A stretch of 64,000 bases of DNA from NCBI GenBank assembly GCA_018817385.1, contig JAHIUA010000005.1, positions 124,001-188,000 of the forward strand, given 5' to 3'. The notes below the pieces were generated by a model. The model was given only the letters and a program-made list of their open reading frames with translations. It was not told the origin of the DNA and ran no database searches. Source of the DNA: Pseudomonadota bacterium. Its GTDB lineage: Bacteria > Desulfobacterota > Desulfobulbia > Desulfobulbales > Desulfocapsaceae. Shown in pieces: positions 1 through 9,395 of the stretch (position 1 is its first letter; every line of letters begins with the position of its first letter). Position numbers and translations under genes: made by a program.

Positions 1-1604
1 AGAATCTCTACTCTTGTTCCCAGGATGCCCAGGAGCAGATCAAGAAAACTATTAAAGATAAAAAGCTGAATCGGGTTGTCATTGCCGCCTGTTCGCCAAG
101 GACTCACGAACCCCTCTTTCAGGAGACCCTGAAGGATGCTGGTTTGAACCGGAATCTCTTTGAGATGGTCAATATCCGTGATCAATGTTCCTGGGTCCAT
201 GCCAACGAACCGGAAGAGGCCACGCAAAAATCAAAGGATCTGGTACGGATGGCCGTTTCTAAGGCCGCTCACATTCAGCCTTTGCCTGAGCAGACTGTTC
301 CTGTTACCCCCAAAGCCATTGTTCTTGGCGGTGGTGTGGCCGGAATGACAGCTGCTCTCTCCCTTGCTGATCAGGGTTTTGCTTCTGTTCTCATCGAGAA
401 ATCTGCACAGATTGGTGGGAATCTCCAGAAACTGAAAAATACCCTGGCCGGTGATGAGGTCGGAGGATATCTGAAGACCCTCTCCGATAAGGTGAAGAAG
501 TCCAAGAAAATTGATGTCATCACTGATGCACGGCTTGCCCAGACCGCTGGTTTTGTCGGCAACTTTTCCTCAGTGATCGAGAGCGGAACGGGGGCGAAGA
601 AGACAGAACTGACCGTTGATCATGGGGTCATCATTGTAGCAACCGGTGGTCACGAGCATCGTCCGGATAAATATCTGCTTGGCAAATCGAAGAAGGTTGT
701 TACCCAGCAGGAACTGGAAGCACAACTGGCCGGGCGAGCCAAGAATCGGGCCCCTGATTCCATTGTCATGATTCAATGTGCCGGTTCCCGTGGTGATGAT
801 CTGAACTATTGCTCCAAGGTCTGCTGTAACCATGCCATTAAAAATATCCTGAAGGTTAAGGAGATCAATCCGGATTCTCAGATTATCGTCCTCTATCGGG
901 ATATGCGTACCTACGGCTATGCTGAAGATGCCTATCGTGAGGCGCGTAAGAAGGGAGTTGTTTTTATCCCCTATGAGATGGATCGAAAACCGGAAGTGAT
1001 CGAGAAGTCTGGAAAAGTTCAGGTGGACTTTTTTGATTCCATTATGCAGGAAGAGGTGAGTCTTCAGCCTGATCTGGTGGCACTGTCGGTGGGCATTGTT
1101 CCCGACGGCACCGACGAATTGTCCAAGATGTTGAAGTTGCCTGTCACTGCTAATGGCTTCTTCCTTGAGGCCCACGTCAAGCTGCGTCCTGTGGAACTGG
1201 CAGTGGAGGGTATCTATGTCTGTGGCCTTGCCCACGGCCCGAAACCTGTAGATGAAACCATTGCCCAGGCCCAGGCTGCTGCAGCCAAGGCCGCGATTCC
1301 TCTGGTAAAGGGGTACGTAAAGGTTGATCCCATTGTTTCCCGTGTGGAACAGGATGCCTGCATTGGTTGTGGACTCTGTGTCAGTCTCTGTCCTTATGGG
1401 GCCATTCAGATGAAAAAGGTGGACAAGAAACGCAAGGCCGAGACCATTTCGGCTTCCTGCAAGGCCTGCGGAATTTGTGCTTCTCACTGTCCTACCTTTG
1501 CCATTTCCATGGGCGGTTTTACCAATGAACAGCTCATTTCTCAAATTGAGGCCTTTGGCAACAAAAAGGTCGAGAAAAAGGTCAAGGAAAGGGTCTTGGC
1601 CTGA
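1..1604 (+). CDS. hdrA: HdrA-like FAD/iron-sulfur subunit, 5' end outside window
   Basis: Open from the left edge (first complete codon at base 3), 533 residues visible. It resembles the HdrA flavoprotein of heterodisulfide-reductase-type electron-bifurcating complexes. A dinucleotide-binding motif (GGGVAGMTAAL) lies near visible residue 110, the family segment MIQCAGSR plus CSKVCC near 255-280, and two 4Fe-4S motifs (CIGCGLCVSLCP, CKACGICASHCP) begin near residue 453. The N-terminal iron-sulfur region is cut off. The mvhD-type gene begins 160 bp downstream on the same strand, the usual partner that passes electrons into HdrA. QmoA-type relatives share this fold, but the tandem C-terminal ferredoxin motifs and the separate MvhD neighbour favour HdrA. 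The physiological partner hydrogenase or dehydrogenase is not visible. Confidence 0.88.
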   Translation, partial: NLYSCSQDAQEQIKKTIKDKKLNRVVIAACSPRTHEPLFQETLKDAGLNRNLFEMVNIRDQCSWVHANEPEEATQKSKDLVRMAVSKAAHIQPLPEQTVPVTPKAIVLGGGVAGMTAALSLADQGFASVLIEKSAQIGGNLQKLKNTLAGDEVGGYLKTLSDKVKKSKKIDVITDARLAQTAGFVGNFSSVIESGTGAKKTELTVDHGVIIVATGGHEHRPDKYLLGKSKKVVTQQELEAQLAGRAKNRAPDSIVMIQCAGSRGDDLNYCSKVCCNHAIKNILKVKEINPDSQIIVLYRDMRTYGYAEDAYREARKKGVVFIPYEMDRKPEVIEKSGKVQVDFFDSIMQEEVSLQPDLVALSVGIVPDGTDELSKMLKLPVTANGFFLEAHVKLRPVELAVEGIYVCGLAHGPKPVDETIAQAQAAAAKAAIPLVKGYVKVDPIVSRVEQDACIGCGLCVSLCPYGAIQMKKVDKKRKAETISASCKACGICASHCPTFAISMGGFTNEQLISQIEAFGNKKVEKKVKERVLA

Positions 1605-1764
1605 AACGGTATTGCCTGACAGGGAAAAATAATGAGGGGGCGCTCCTGGTTTTCTTCCTTGTTTGGCAACTGATTAGAGTGCGTAGCAACTGTTTAGACG
1701 CTTGTATCCCTCAAGGGCTACCCAAAAGAGTCTTTTAGAGTTAGAGATATATGGAGAAGAACTA

Positions 1765-2367
1765 ATGTCAGAGAACACTTTCAGCCCAAAGATCCTTGGG
1801 TTCCTCTGTAACTGGTGCTGTTACGCGGCCGCAGATGCAGCGGGGATTTCCCGTTTTCAATACCCGCCAAACCTTCGCACGATCCGGGTGATGTGTACCG
1901 GCAGGATTGATCCCTCCTTTGTCCTCAAAGGGTTTCTGGAGGGGGCGGATGCCATCTTCAGCGGCGGCTGACAACTTGGCGAATGTCATTACCAGGTCGG
2001 TAATTATGATGCAATGGGAATGGATGCACTGGTCAAAAAGGTGCTTAAAGATGTCGGAATCCGGGAAGAACGCTATAGTCTGCAGTGGGCATCTGCTGCC
2101 GAGGCTCCTCGCTTTGTTCAGTTGATTACTGAGTACACTCAACAGATGAAGGAACTTGGCCCCATCGGTGAGGCCGAAGGGCTCTCCAAGGAAGAGGTTC
2201 AGGAAAGAATCTCCAAGGCCCTGGATGCCGTATCCAGTCAAAAGGTTCGTATCAGTTTTGGCAATGCCACTAAAGCAGTCCGCAAGGATGGCATCTGGAC
2301 CAACGAACATATCAGTGAAATCATCAACACAAAGATGGAGAAGTCGCTCGCTTCATTGAGCGAATAG
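1765..2367 (+). CDS. mvhD: MvhD/FlpD-type selenoprotein (Sec69, TGA at 1969-1971)
   Basis: 200 residues if the in-frame TGA at 1969-1971 is read as selenocysteine. Before the TGA the protein has the MvhD start ([12 protein letters not shown], then an RVMCTGR motif). After it the frame continues with [12 protein letters not shown], matching the conserved segment that normally reads GC.xGDCHY.xGN, so Sec replaces a conserved cysteine of the MvhD 2Fe-2S region. A hairpin with a 5-nt GG-containing loop begins 16 nt after the TGA. ATG 1765 has a GGAGAAG Shine-Dalgarno. MvhD relays electrons between a hydrogenase or dehydrogenase and HdrA, which lies directly upstream. Sec in this family is known in methanogens and Deltaproteobacteria. 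A standard gene caller would split this gene in two. Confidence 0.92.
1985..2010 (+). promoter_or_regulatory. Candidate bacterial SECIS hairpin in mvhD
   Basis: ATTACC (1988-1993) pairs perfectly with GGTAAT (1999-2004) around the loop AGGTC. After a small bulge the stem can extend with GTC/GAT. The apical loop starts 22 nt after the UGA and has G at its second position. Both agree with known bacterial SECIS rules (hairpin shortly after UGA, G in the first two loop positions). It would recruit SelB. Confidence 0.75.
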
Positions 2368-2391
2368 AAACCATTTTTCCAGGACGAATGC

Positions 2392-2430
2392 AAAGAGCCC
2401 TGTTCCTTTTCACGAGGAACAGGGCTCTTT
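2392..2430 (+). terminator. Intrinsic terminator after mvhD
   Basis: A 15-bp perfect stem, AAAGAGCCCTGTTCC with its complement around a 9-nt loop, begins 25 bp after the mvhD stop. The 3' arm ends in TTT followed by a mixed T-rich stretch (GTCGTTTC), so the U-tract is weak. It closes the hdrA-mvhD unit. Confidence 0.75.
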
Positions 2431-2822
2431 GTCGTTTCAGGCAGGAACGGGTGTTGCTTCAGAATGGATACTGTTTCTTCAGGGGGGAGATCTTACGTAA
2501 GTTAAAGGTTGCTATCAGGTTCGGATGAACTGCTTGCTCCTCTCTTTGTCAGTCCAGTTGTCACTCCAAGCCTCTGCTAAAACTAAAGTGTCGATATTGA
2601 CTCTTACCAGTAATGTCCCTAAATCAAAATATTTGCCAGATGATTTCATGTGGTTCCTATGGTTACCTTATAAAAAAGAGTAGAGATAGAACCACACGAA
2701 CCCCGGTGTGATAGCCAGCTGAATCGTTTATCTCTAACTAGCCCCTATGCTCCTCTACAATCTTGGATGACATTGTAGAATAGATCCATCCCCTTTTCCT
2801 CTGCTTGTCATCTCTGGCATGG
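2431..2822. other. 392-bp gene-free stretch downstream of the RHS gene
   Basis: No convincing gene. A 44-codon minus-strand ORF (2515-2649, ATG with a weak AGGAACC upstream) ends in a run of charged residues and has no recognised family. A nested inverted repeat lies at about 2681-2735 (outer TAGAGATA/TATCTCTA, inner CACAC/GTGTG). This is where an immunity gene for the RHS tip would be expected, and none is recognisable. Confidence 0.5.
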
Positions 2823-5800
2823 TTAGCCGGCAGGTCCCAGACTCTTGATGTATCCCGATATATCTTCAGGGATGGACGTTAACACAGAATCTCCAACCCT
2901 TATGGTGCAAATACCACCACCGCATGATATCTTATACGATTCTGATTCTCTATCCTTTAAGATGTCTTGGCAGGAAGAGTTTTTTATTTTTTTCTTAGAA
3001 CAACTAGTATCGGTAGTCTCCTCCTCTGTATTCTCCATCTCACAAGCTATTGCACGGTTTAGTCGACCTAATTTGCTATCTGGATGAGCATTGTTGATTT
3101 TTATTTGATTTTTTTCCTCTTCTGTAAGTTTTTTTAATCCGTTTCTATCCATTTGGTTTATGGGATCATTGCCCACATATCCAAACAAGTGTAGCCCACC
3201 GTTGAAAAGAATCGGATCTTTTGATGTCCATCGCCCGGTTGAAGGCTGATAATCCCTGGCCCCAAAGCGGATCAACTCGTGATCCGGGTCGGTCATTCCT
3301 CCGCCAAAGCCGAAGACCAGGTCAAAGGCGGGATTGGTATCGCCGATGACACTGCCGAAGCTGTCATACTCCAGCTCTTTGACCACCGTGCCACTATTGT
3401 CCACCACTAATCGAGAGCTACCCAGATGATCGGAGATGATATGGTAGGTGGTGCCGTTTCTGATTATGGTGGTGGGTGTGGCTCCTGTGTCATAGATAAA
3501 GAGTGTACGCAAACTATTGTCACTCTCATATTCCACCAATGGCATCAGTCCTTGCCCATACAGCCAGGCATGGGTGCGCAGGCCGTCAACCGAACGACTG
3601 ACACGTCTTTGCAGATGATCGTATTGATAGGTAATTTGACGACCATCGGCCAGATCAACTGATCCCAGGGTTCCGTCTGTGGTGTAGTGGTAGCTATGTT
3701 CACCGCTGACCGCATTCAACCGTCCGTCTGGATCATAGGAATAGGTAGTTGTTCCGGCAGTCTGGAGTTTGTTATCTGCATCATAGCTAAAATCCGTTGC
3801 AGTAAGATTGTCGCCGGTGAGGCTGTTGTTGATAGAGGTACGATTGCCGACATTGTCATAGCCGTATGACTCAACCGTTGTGGAATCACGTCTGACCGTA
3901 GTCAGCTGGCCGACAGTATCATATACATAGTCCCAGCTGTGAGACGTCCCACCGATGGTCTCGACTTTTTGCGAGATCCGACCCAGGTCATCATAGCTGT
4001 ATGTGGCGCTGTAGAGCGTTGCTCCTTGGCTTGCTGTCACCGAACTGATTTCTCCAAAGGAATTGCGGCCATAGCCCAGTTGGAAATCACCGTCGCTGAG
4101 CCCGGTCAGGATGCCATTGTCGGCATCACGGCTCAGATTGATGGTGCCTATACTGGTGAGGAGGTTGTCGTTATCATAGCTGAGGGGCAGTGTTGCCCAG
4201 CCATATTGGAGCTGGGAGACAAGCAGATCGTTGTTATAAGTATAGGCGACGCTGCCGCTTACCACACCGCTCCATGCTGAACCACTCAACAGACCACCTT
4301 CATAGCTGTAATCTACAACTTGCCCATCCCTGGAGATGGCCTGGCTTAACTGGCCGGTGGTGTCACTATAGCTGAAGCTGTGATTGCCTTCGGGTGTCTG
4401 TACAGAAGTCAGTTGATCCTTGTCGTTGTAGAGCCAGTCGATGCCGCTTCCGGAAGGATATTCCCGGCGCGTGAGTTGGCTATCTTTGTTGTAACTGAAA
4501 CGCTCAACTGCACCGAGCGGACTGCGGTAGGTCTCAAGGAGGTTGATGGGAGTGTAGGTAAAGCGGTGCTGGTTGCTGCCGTTGGGCTCGGTAAGGACGG
4601 TCAGGTTGCCCATTGAGTCCCACTCATAGCTCCAGGTAGTGGTGTCCGGTTGAATGAGGGCAGTAATTCGGCCTACCGCATCACGGCTGTAACTGGTGAT
4701 CTGGTTCAGGGGATTGCTGCTGCTCGCCAGGTACCCTGTGGTCGGATTATAAGCCAGGCTGCTTTGGCGTGCTCCCTGGACTATCTGTACCAGCTGCCCT
4801 TGGTTGTCATAGCTGAAGCCTAGATCATTGATCCCGGTGACCTGCACCTGTACCGGTCGTCCCTGTGTATCCTCCGTCATCCTGGTCTGCCGAGCCATGG
4901 GACTGGTGACCGTCCTGGTTCTGCTGCTTACTGCAAATACACTGCTTGTCGTCCGGCCGTTGAGGGTAGTGGTGTCGGTCTGACTGATCAGGCTCATCGG
5001 ATCGTTGACATCAGCCAGGCTGACCGTACGCTGGCTCGTCCGGGTGGAGGTCAAGCCGCCGGTGGTGATGATCAGGCTCTTCTGAACAGGTGCCTGCATG
5101 CCGAAACGGGGGTCACTGCTCTCCACCCTGGTGCTGATCGTTCCATCGGCCAGGGTTGTTCTGGAGCTCCCATCGGCACCGATCAGCAATTGGCTTTGGC
5201 TTCCGTCAGGGAACTGATTGAGGCGGTTCTGGTAGCCGTCGCCGAGAAAGCCCACCTGATAGCCACTTTGGCGGCCTTCAGCGCTGGTGCTGGTTACCAG
5301 GTAATTGTCCAGGTTCTCAGTGCGGGTCAATTCGGTGAAGCCGTCTATGGCATTCTGATCTTTGAGTAAGCGCCCCTGATCATCGTAGGTCATTGTCGAG
5401 AGGTAATTGCGCGGGTCTTGGAATTCGGTCAACAGCCCCTCAGCTGTATAGCTCATCTGATAGTGCTCACCAGCCGGGTTGGTGATGCCGTTAAGATAGC
5501 CATTGCTGTCCAGGCTTACACTGCTGCGTTGACCAAATGGTGCGACAATTGCGGTGGGAACGCCCTCTGTATCCCGTTCGATGGTGGTGATATTGCCATC
5601 GCCGTCGGTGACGCTGGTCAGTCGCCCGGCACCATCGTAGGTAAACTGGTACACTATTGACCCGGTGAGGGAGTTTACGGTACCTAAATGCCGGCCGCCG
5701 GCGTCAAAATGATAGAGCAATCCGCCGTCTTCCGCGGGAATGGCGATATCGTTGTTGCTGAAGCCGGGAAGAGGGGGGCGGACTCGCAGAATGCGATGGC

Positions 5801-8800
5801 TGTTCCGATCAGAGATGTAATAGCTGCCGTCTGTGGCAAAGGGTATGCCTGAAGGACCAGACACCTGTGCCTGCCTGGCAGGATTACCGATACCGGCAGA
5901 ACCCGCCACGCCGGTGCCTGCCACGGTGGTGATGATGCCGTCCGGACTGACCCGGCGAATGCGTTGATTGTTATATCCGGCTATATACAGGCTTCCATCC
6001 GGACTGGTGGAAACACCATTGGGGAAATTGATCATCGCCTGGATGGCGGGGCCATTATCGCCGCTGTACCCTGCCACCCCGGTTCCGGCAACGGTGCTGA
6101 TAATGCCGTCCGTTGCCACCTTGCGGATACGATGACTGTAGGTGTCGGCAATATAGAGACTCCCGTCGGCAGTGATGTGGACCCGGCAGGGAGTATTTAA
6201 CAGGGCTTGGGTAGCTGGGCCGCCATCGCCGCCGTACCCCCCTGTTCCTGCTCCTGTTTCGCCAGTTCCGGCAACAGTCTGGATGAGACCATCCGGTCCC
6301 ACGCGCCGGATGCGGTGGTTGTAAGCGTCTGCTATGTAGAGGCTGCCATCCGCTCCCATGGCCAACCCCTGGGGATGATTCAACTGGGCTGCGGTGGGGG
6401 AGCCACCGTCGCCGCTAAAGCCAGCTGTGCCGGTACCGGCAAAAATCTCTACGACACCATCCAGCCGTAACCGTTTGATTCGCTGACCGTAGTATTCGGC
6501 GACATAAACACTCCCATCTGGGCCAACGGTAACCCCAATCGGATAAGTCAATCCCGTCATGACCGTGTTAATCGTGCCATCCGTATCAATCTTGCGTACC
6601 CGGCTATTGACAGAATCGGCAAAGAACAGTGAACCGTCCGGAGCCACCACCGCATCATGGGGTAGATTGATTCGAGCCGAAGTCGCTGGTCCGCCGTCCC
6701 CACTGAAACCGGCTGTGCCCGTCCCCGCAACCAGTTCCATGATTTCATTGACGCCCTGGGCGCTGCGCCTGGAACCGTCACCGAAATAGAGCATCCGGCC
6801 AACCGGATCGTAGACGTGGTGCATGCTCGGGGTCCAGGCGCCGACGGCCGAGTCCTGAAAAAGATATGCCCCCATGGACAGGTTCAGATCCCGCCACATG
6901 ATGAATTCGCCGCGGCTGTTGACGTCGAGGGGAACACCGTTGCCCTTGTAACCGAAAGAGGCCAGCATTTGGGATACGCCCTGATAATAGCCATCGTAGA
7001 CATACCCGATGCGAACCCGTGTCGGTTGAGTGCCCTGCAGGACCCGGCCATAGGCGTCCTTGCCGTCCCAGGTAAAGGGAAAGGTCTGATTGGGGTCAGC
7101 TGGCAGTGAATAATTGAAAGTGCGGCCGGCGACACTGATAACCAGATCAATGCGCTTGAGTTCTGGGGGGATGCTGTCGGTGCTCACGGGAATCTTGATG
7201 GTGTAGGTCGTCTTACACCCTGCCACGCGATCGCTGCGGTAGTGGAGGGCAAAAGGGGTGGCCGTAAGAGCGATGGCTTCACCGAGGGTCTGATTTTGGC
7301 TTTCAATAACGGAGCCAAATTGGTCGCAGTTGCCGATAATGCAGCCGACATGGTGATCCCGAAGAAATCCCAAGATCTGATCGTTCAGCTGCAAAGGCTT
7401 TGCTCCTGGCGGTCCACCCCATCCCCAGTTGGCATCCCAGGTGGAGAAATGGCTTAATTGCATCCGCCACAGACTCTTGCCGGCAAGGGGATAGAGAAGA
7501 GCCAGTTGTGACCGTTCATCGTCTGTGATACCGAGGGTGGGGTCGTTATCGACCACGTTGTCGCCGTCGGTGTCGAGTTGGGCCATGCCATTATCAATGG
7601 TCAGGATTTTGATTACCTGGCCGTTTTTGTATGGCACCCAGGCCGCCCGATCGCTGTCGTAGTAGCCCAGCGGTACCGCCCCCCCGATTGGGAAACCGAG
7701 GAAGTTATCGACATAAAAGGGTACCGGCTGATTGAAGTTGACGCGTTTTGCTCCTGCGGCCTGGGCCTCATCCAGGCTCAGTTCCACTGCATAGGTGTAG
7801 CCGACGTCGGCTGGCATTTCCGCCGGCATTGCCAGGGGACCGTTCTCGCCTACGGTGTATTCCGTGGCCCTGACCGTCAGGCTGGTGAGGGCATGGCTGC
7901 TGCCATCGGGCAGTACCAGCTCCGCAGCTGTTCCCGGCCTGAAGAGTAAGGTGGCCCGACGTGTCCCATCACTGTCTGTGATCTCGCTCCCCCTGGCGAC
8001 CTGCAACCTTGGCAAGGCCAGATTGATACTGGTAACTTCTTTATCAAGGGCGATCATGACGATGTCGGGAGCATGGGTGAAATCCTGCCATGGCACATTG
8101 ATCTGGCGCTGGACTGGAAGGTAGCCACTCTTGGTATACTTCACTGTGAGGGAACCACCGCCGTTGACCGCCATATCGAATAGACCGTCAATACGGCTGA
8201 GTGTCCGGCCAAATTCCGGATGATCAAGAATGGTAATGGTGACCCCGGAAAGCGGACTGTTGCTGCGGTCAAGCACCTTTCCTCGAATCACTGCCGCCCG
8301 TCTGGCCTCAATGGTATCCGGGGCAACATCGGTCTGGACAGGGTCGTCTCCCGTGTAGAGAAACTCAGTGGCAGTACAGGTGGTTGTGGCGACGCTCAGA
8401 TCAATTTCCGAGGCGAGAGTTGCAGGATCCGGGGGCACTGTGGTGATGAGTACTGTGTCCGGGGCACTGGCAAGCGTACCGTCATTGACAACAAGCTCAA
8501 TCGTATAGGTTCCGGCTTTATCCGCCGTCAAGCTGGGGGTTTTCGAAGGAGTATCAGTAAGGGTGGCCCCACTGCCTGGAGGAGTATTCGTCAGGGTCCA
8601 GGCATAGGTCAACAGATCGTTATCCGGATCGCTAGATCCGTCGCCATTCAAGGTAATAGTCTCGTTGACCAGAATAGAACTGTCGATACCGGCATTGGCT
8701 ATCGGTGGGTCATTGATGGGATTCACATAGAGAGAAACAGTTGCTATGTTACTGGAGTAGGATCCGTCGCTAATCATATAGGTAAACCTGTCTGCTCCCC

Positions 8801-9164
8801 AGAAATTGTGGTTGGGAGTATAGGTGAACGATCCTGCCGGAGCCAGTGACACCGAACCATGGTCGGCATTTTGTACCAGAACAGCAGGGGCAGCATCTTT
8901 CTCCAGATCATTGGCAAAAACCCCAGGGGCGACAACGGTGAGAATCTCATCCTCGTCTACGGAATATGGGCCATCATCATTGGCAAGTATCTCTTTGTGG
9001 ATTCCGCTCAGGAGGAGCTGAAGGAGTGCTGTAATGGAAGGCTGCCTGTCGGAGGCGATGGCTTTTTGACTGCTGCCGGTATCATAGGCACCGCCTGTGG
9101 GAGTCATGGAAAAGGCAAGCGCAGCAACTACAAAAAATAGAATCAGATAACGAAAAAAAATCAT
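2823..9164 (-). CDS. Giant secreted NHL/RHS (YD-repeat) protein, teneurin-like architecture
   Basis: 2113 residues from ATG 9164, chosen because AGAGGG lies just upstream and it places a hydrophobic signal peptide at the N-terminus; a reading 14 codons longer has no such support. Approximate order: signal peptide 1-26; cadherin-like/Big module 63-148; PKD-like module 148-245 (PPIANAGID, DPDNDLLTYAW); carboxypeptidase-regulatory/transthyretin-like module 286-368; about five NHL repeats 808-1135 (GTGTAGFSGDGGPAT, then ADSVNSRVRKI); RHS/YD repeats 1150-1990; the RHS core end motif (GYVGNDPINQMDRNGL) near 2000; then a 103-residue variable, Cys- and Lys-rich tip of unrecognised family. Such proteins form a hollow YD shell that encloses the C-terminus and are often surface polymorphic toxins or adhesins. 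The tip-coding DNA is visibly more AT-rich than the core. A c-di-GMP riboswitch precedes the gene. Confidence 0.9.
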   Translation of the reverse strand: MIFFRYLILFFVVAALAFSMTPTGGAYDTGSSQKAIASDRQPSITALLQLLLSGIHKEILANDDGPYSVDEDEILTVVAPGVFANDLEKDAAPAVLVQNADHGSVSLAPAGSFTYTPNHNFWGADRFTYMISDGSYSSNIATVSLYVNPINDPPIANAGIDSSILVNETITLNGDGSSDPDNDLLTYAWTLTNTPPGSGATLTDTPSKTPSLTADKAGTYTIELVVNDGTLASAPDTVLITTVPPDPATLASEIDLSVATTTCTATEFLYTGDDPVQTDVAPDTIEARRAAVIRGKVLDRSNSPLSGVTITILDHPEFGRTLSRIDGLFDMAVNGGGSLTVKYTKSGYLPVQRQINVPWQDFTHAPDIVMIALDKEVTSINLALPRLQVARGSEITDSDGTRRATLLFRPGTAAELVLPDGSSHALTSLTVRATEYTVGENGPLAMPAEMPADVGYTYAVELSLDEAQAAGAKRVNFNQPVPFYVDNFLGFPIGGAVPLGYYDSDRAAWVPYKNGQVIKILTIDNGMAQLDTDGDNVVDNDPTLGITDDERSQLALLYPLAGKSLWRMQLSHFSTWDANWGWGGPPGAKPLQLNDQILGFLRDHHVGCIIGNCDQFGSVIESQNQTLGEAIALTATPFALHYRSDRVAGCKTTYTIKIPVSTDSIPPELKRIDLVISVAGRTFNYSLPADPNQTFPFTWDGKDAYGRVLQGTQPTRVRIGYVYDGYYQGVSQMLASFGYKGNGVPLDVNSRGEFIMWRDLNLSMGAYLFQDSAVGAWTPSMHHVYDPVGRMLYFGDGSRRSAQGVNEIMELVAGTGTAGFSGDGGPATSARINLPHDAVVAPDGSLFFADSVNSRVRKIDTDGTINTVMTGLTYPIGVTVGPDGSVYVAEYYGQRIKRLRLDGVVEIFAGTGTAGFSGDGGSPTAAQLNHPQGLAMGADGSLYIADAYNHRIRRVGPDGLIQTVAGTGETGAGTGGYGGDGGPATQALLNTPCRVHITADGSLYIADTYSHRIRKVATDGIISTVAGTGVAGYSGDNGPAIQAMINFPNGVSTSPDGSLYIAGYNNQRIRRVSPDGIITTVAGTGVAGSAGIGNPARQAQVSGPSGIPFATDGSYYISDRNSHRILRVRPPLPGFSNNDIAIPAEDGGLLYHFDAGGRHLGTVNSLTGSIVYQFTYDGAGRLTSVTDGDGNITTIERDTEGVPTAIVAPFGQRSSVSLDSNGYLNGITNPAGEHYQMSYTAEGLLTEFQDPRNYLSTMTYDDQGRLLKDQNAIDGFTELTRTENLDNYLVTSTSAEGRQSGYQVGFLGDGYQNRLNQFPDGSQSQLLIGADGSSRTTLADGTISTRVESSDPRFGMQAPVQKSLIITTGGLTSTRTSQRTVSLADVNDPMSLISQTDTTTLNGRTTSSVFAVSSRTRTVTSPMARQTRMTEDTQGRPVQVQVTGINDLGFSYDNQGQLVQIVQGARQSSLAYNPTTGYLASSSNPLNQITSYSRDAVGRITALIQPDTTTWSYEWDSMGNLTVLTEPNGSNQHRFTYTPINLLETYRSPLGAVERFSYNKDSQLTRREYPSGSGIDWLYNDKDQLTSVQTPEGNHSFSYSDTTGQLSQAISRDGQVVDYSYEGGLLSGSAWSGVVSGSVAYTYNNDLLVSQLQYGWATLPLSYDNDNLLTSIGTINLSRDADNGILTGLSDGDFQLGYGRNSFGEISSVTASQGATLYSATYSYDDLGRISQKVETIGGTSHSWDYVYDTVGQLTTVRRDSTTVESYGYDNVGNRTSINNSLTGDNLTATDFSYDADNKLQTAGTTTYSYDPDGRLNAVSGEHSYHYTTDGTLGSVDLADGRQITYQYDHLQRRVSRSVDGLRTHAWLYGQGLMPLVEYESDNSLRTLFIYDTGATPTTIIRNGTTYHIISDHLGSSRLVVDNSGTVVKELEYDSFGSVIGDTNPAFDLVFGFGGGMTDPDHELIRFGARDYQPSTGRWTSKDPILFNGGLHLFGYVGNDPINQMDRNGLKKLTEEEKNQIKINNAHPDSKLGRLNRAIACEMENTEEETTDTSCSKKKIKNSSCQDILKDRESESYKISCGGGICTIRVGDSVLTSIPEDISGYIKSLGPAG

Positions 9165-9293
9165 GATCGTTTCCCTCTGGCATTTGGAAATGGCCTTTCT
9201 AAACAATGCACTTTATGCAAAAACCGACTGCTCTATTTTCAGGTGATACCTCTTGTCATACCTTTCCTGAAAAAAGAACAAATAATTATTCAC

Positions 9294-9332
9294 AAAAAAA
9301 GCCGAGTTACCCTGTTAAAAGGTAACCCGGCT
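9294..9332 (-). terminator. Riboswitch-controlled intrinsic terminator
   Basis: On the minus strand AGCCGGGTTACC pairs with GGTAACTCGGCT (12 bp, one G-U) around the loop TTTTAACA, followed by seven or eight T. It lies between the GEMM aptamer and the RHS start, and its 5' arm overlaps the 3' strand of the aptamer. Folding of one should therefore exclude the other. Confidence 0.85.
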
Positions 9333-9395
9333 GACTCAGAAGCCCCGTGGCTTTCCGTCCCTGCTTTTCAGCAAGTTTGGCTTTAACTGTTATTT
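9321..9395 (-). promoter_or_regulatory. Cyclic-di-GMP-I (GEMM-I) riboswitch aptamer
   Basis: Read on the minus strand: AAAGCCAAAC, then hairpin CTTGCT-GAAA-AGCAGG with a GNRA tetraloop, then GGGACGGAAAGCCACGGGG. These are the hallmark GEMM-I elements, with one base differing from the common GGGACGCAAAGCCA. A second stem GGCT/AGCC and a closing TAAC/GTTA pairing fit the rest. Because the closing strand is also the terminator's 5' arm, I infer that ligand binding prevents termination (ON switch). It sits about 160 nt upstream of the RHS start. Confidence 0.83.

Noticed and set aside
570-1544. 324-codon minus-strand ORF opposite hdrA
   Set aside because: Lies entirely antisense to a clear HdrA sequence, and its translation is unlike any family.
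2515-2649. 44-codon minus-strand ORF after the RHS gene, considered as immunity protein
   Set aside because: Weak ribosome site, no family, no sign of selection; kept only as a note in the gap entry.
8220-8849. 209-codon plus-strand ORF inside the RHS gene
   Set aside because: Antisense shadow of the repeat-rich RHS frame; Gly/Arg/Ile-biased product without motifs.
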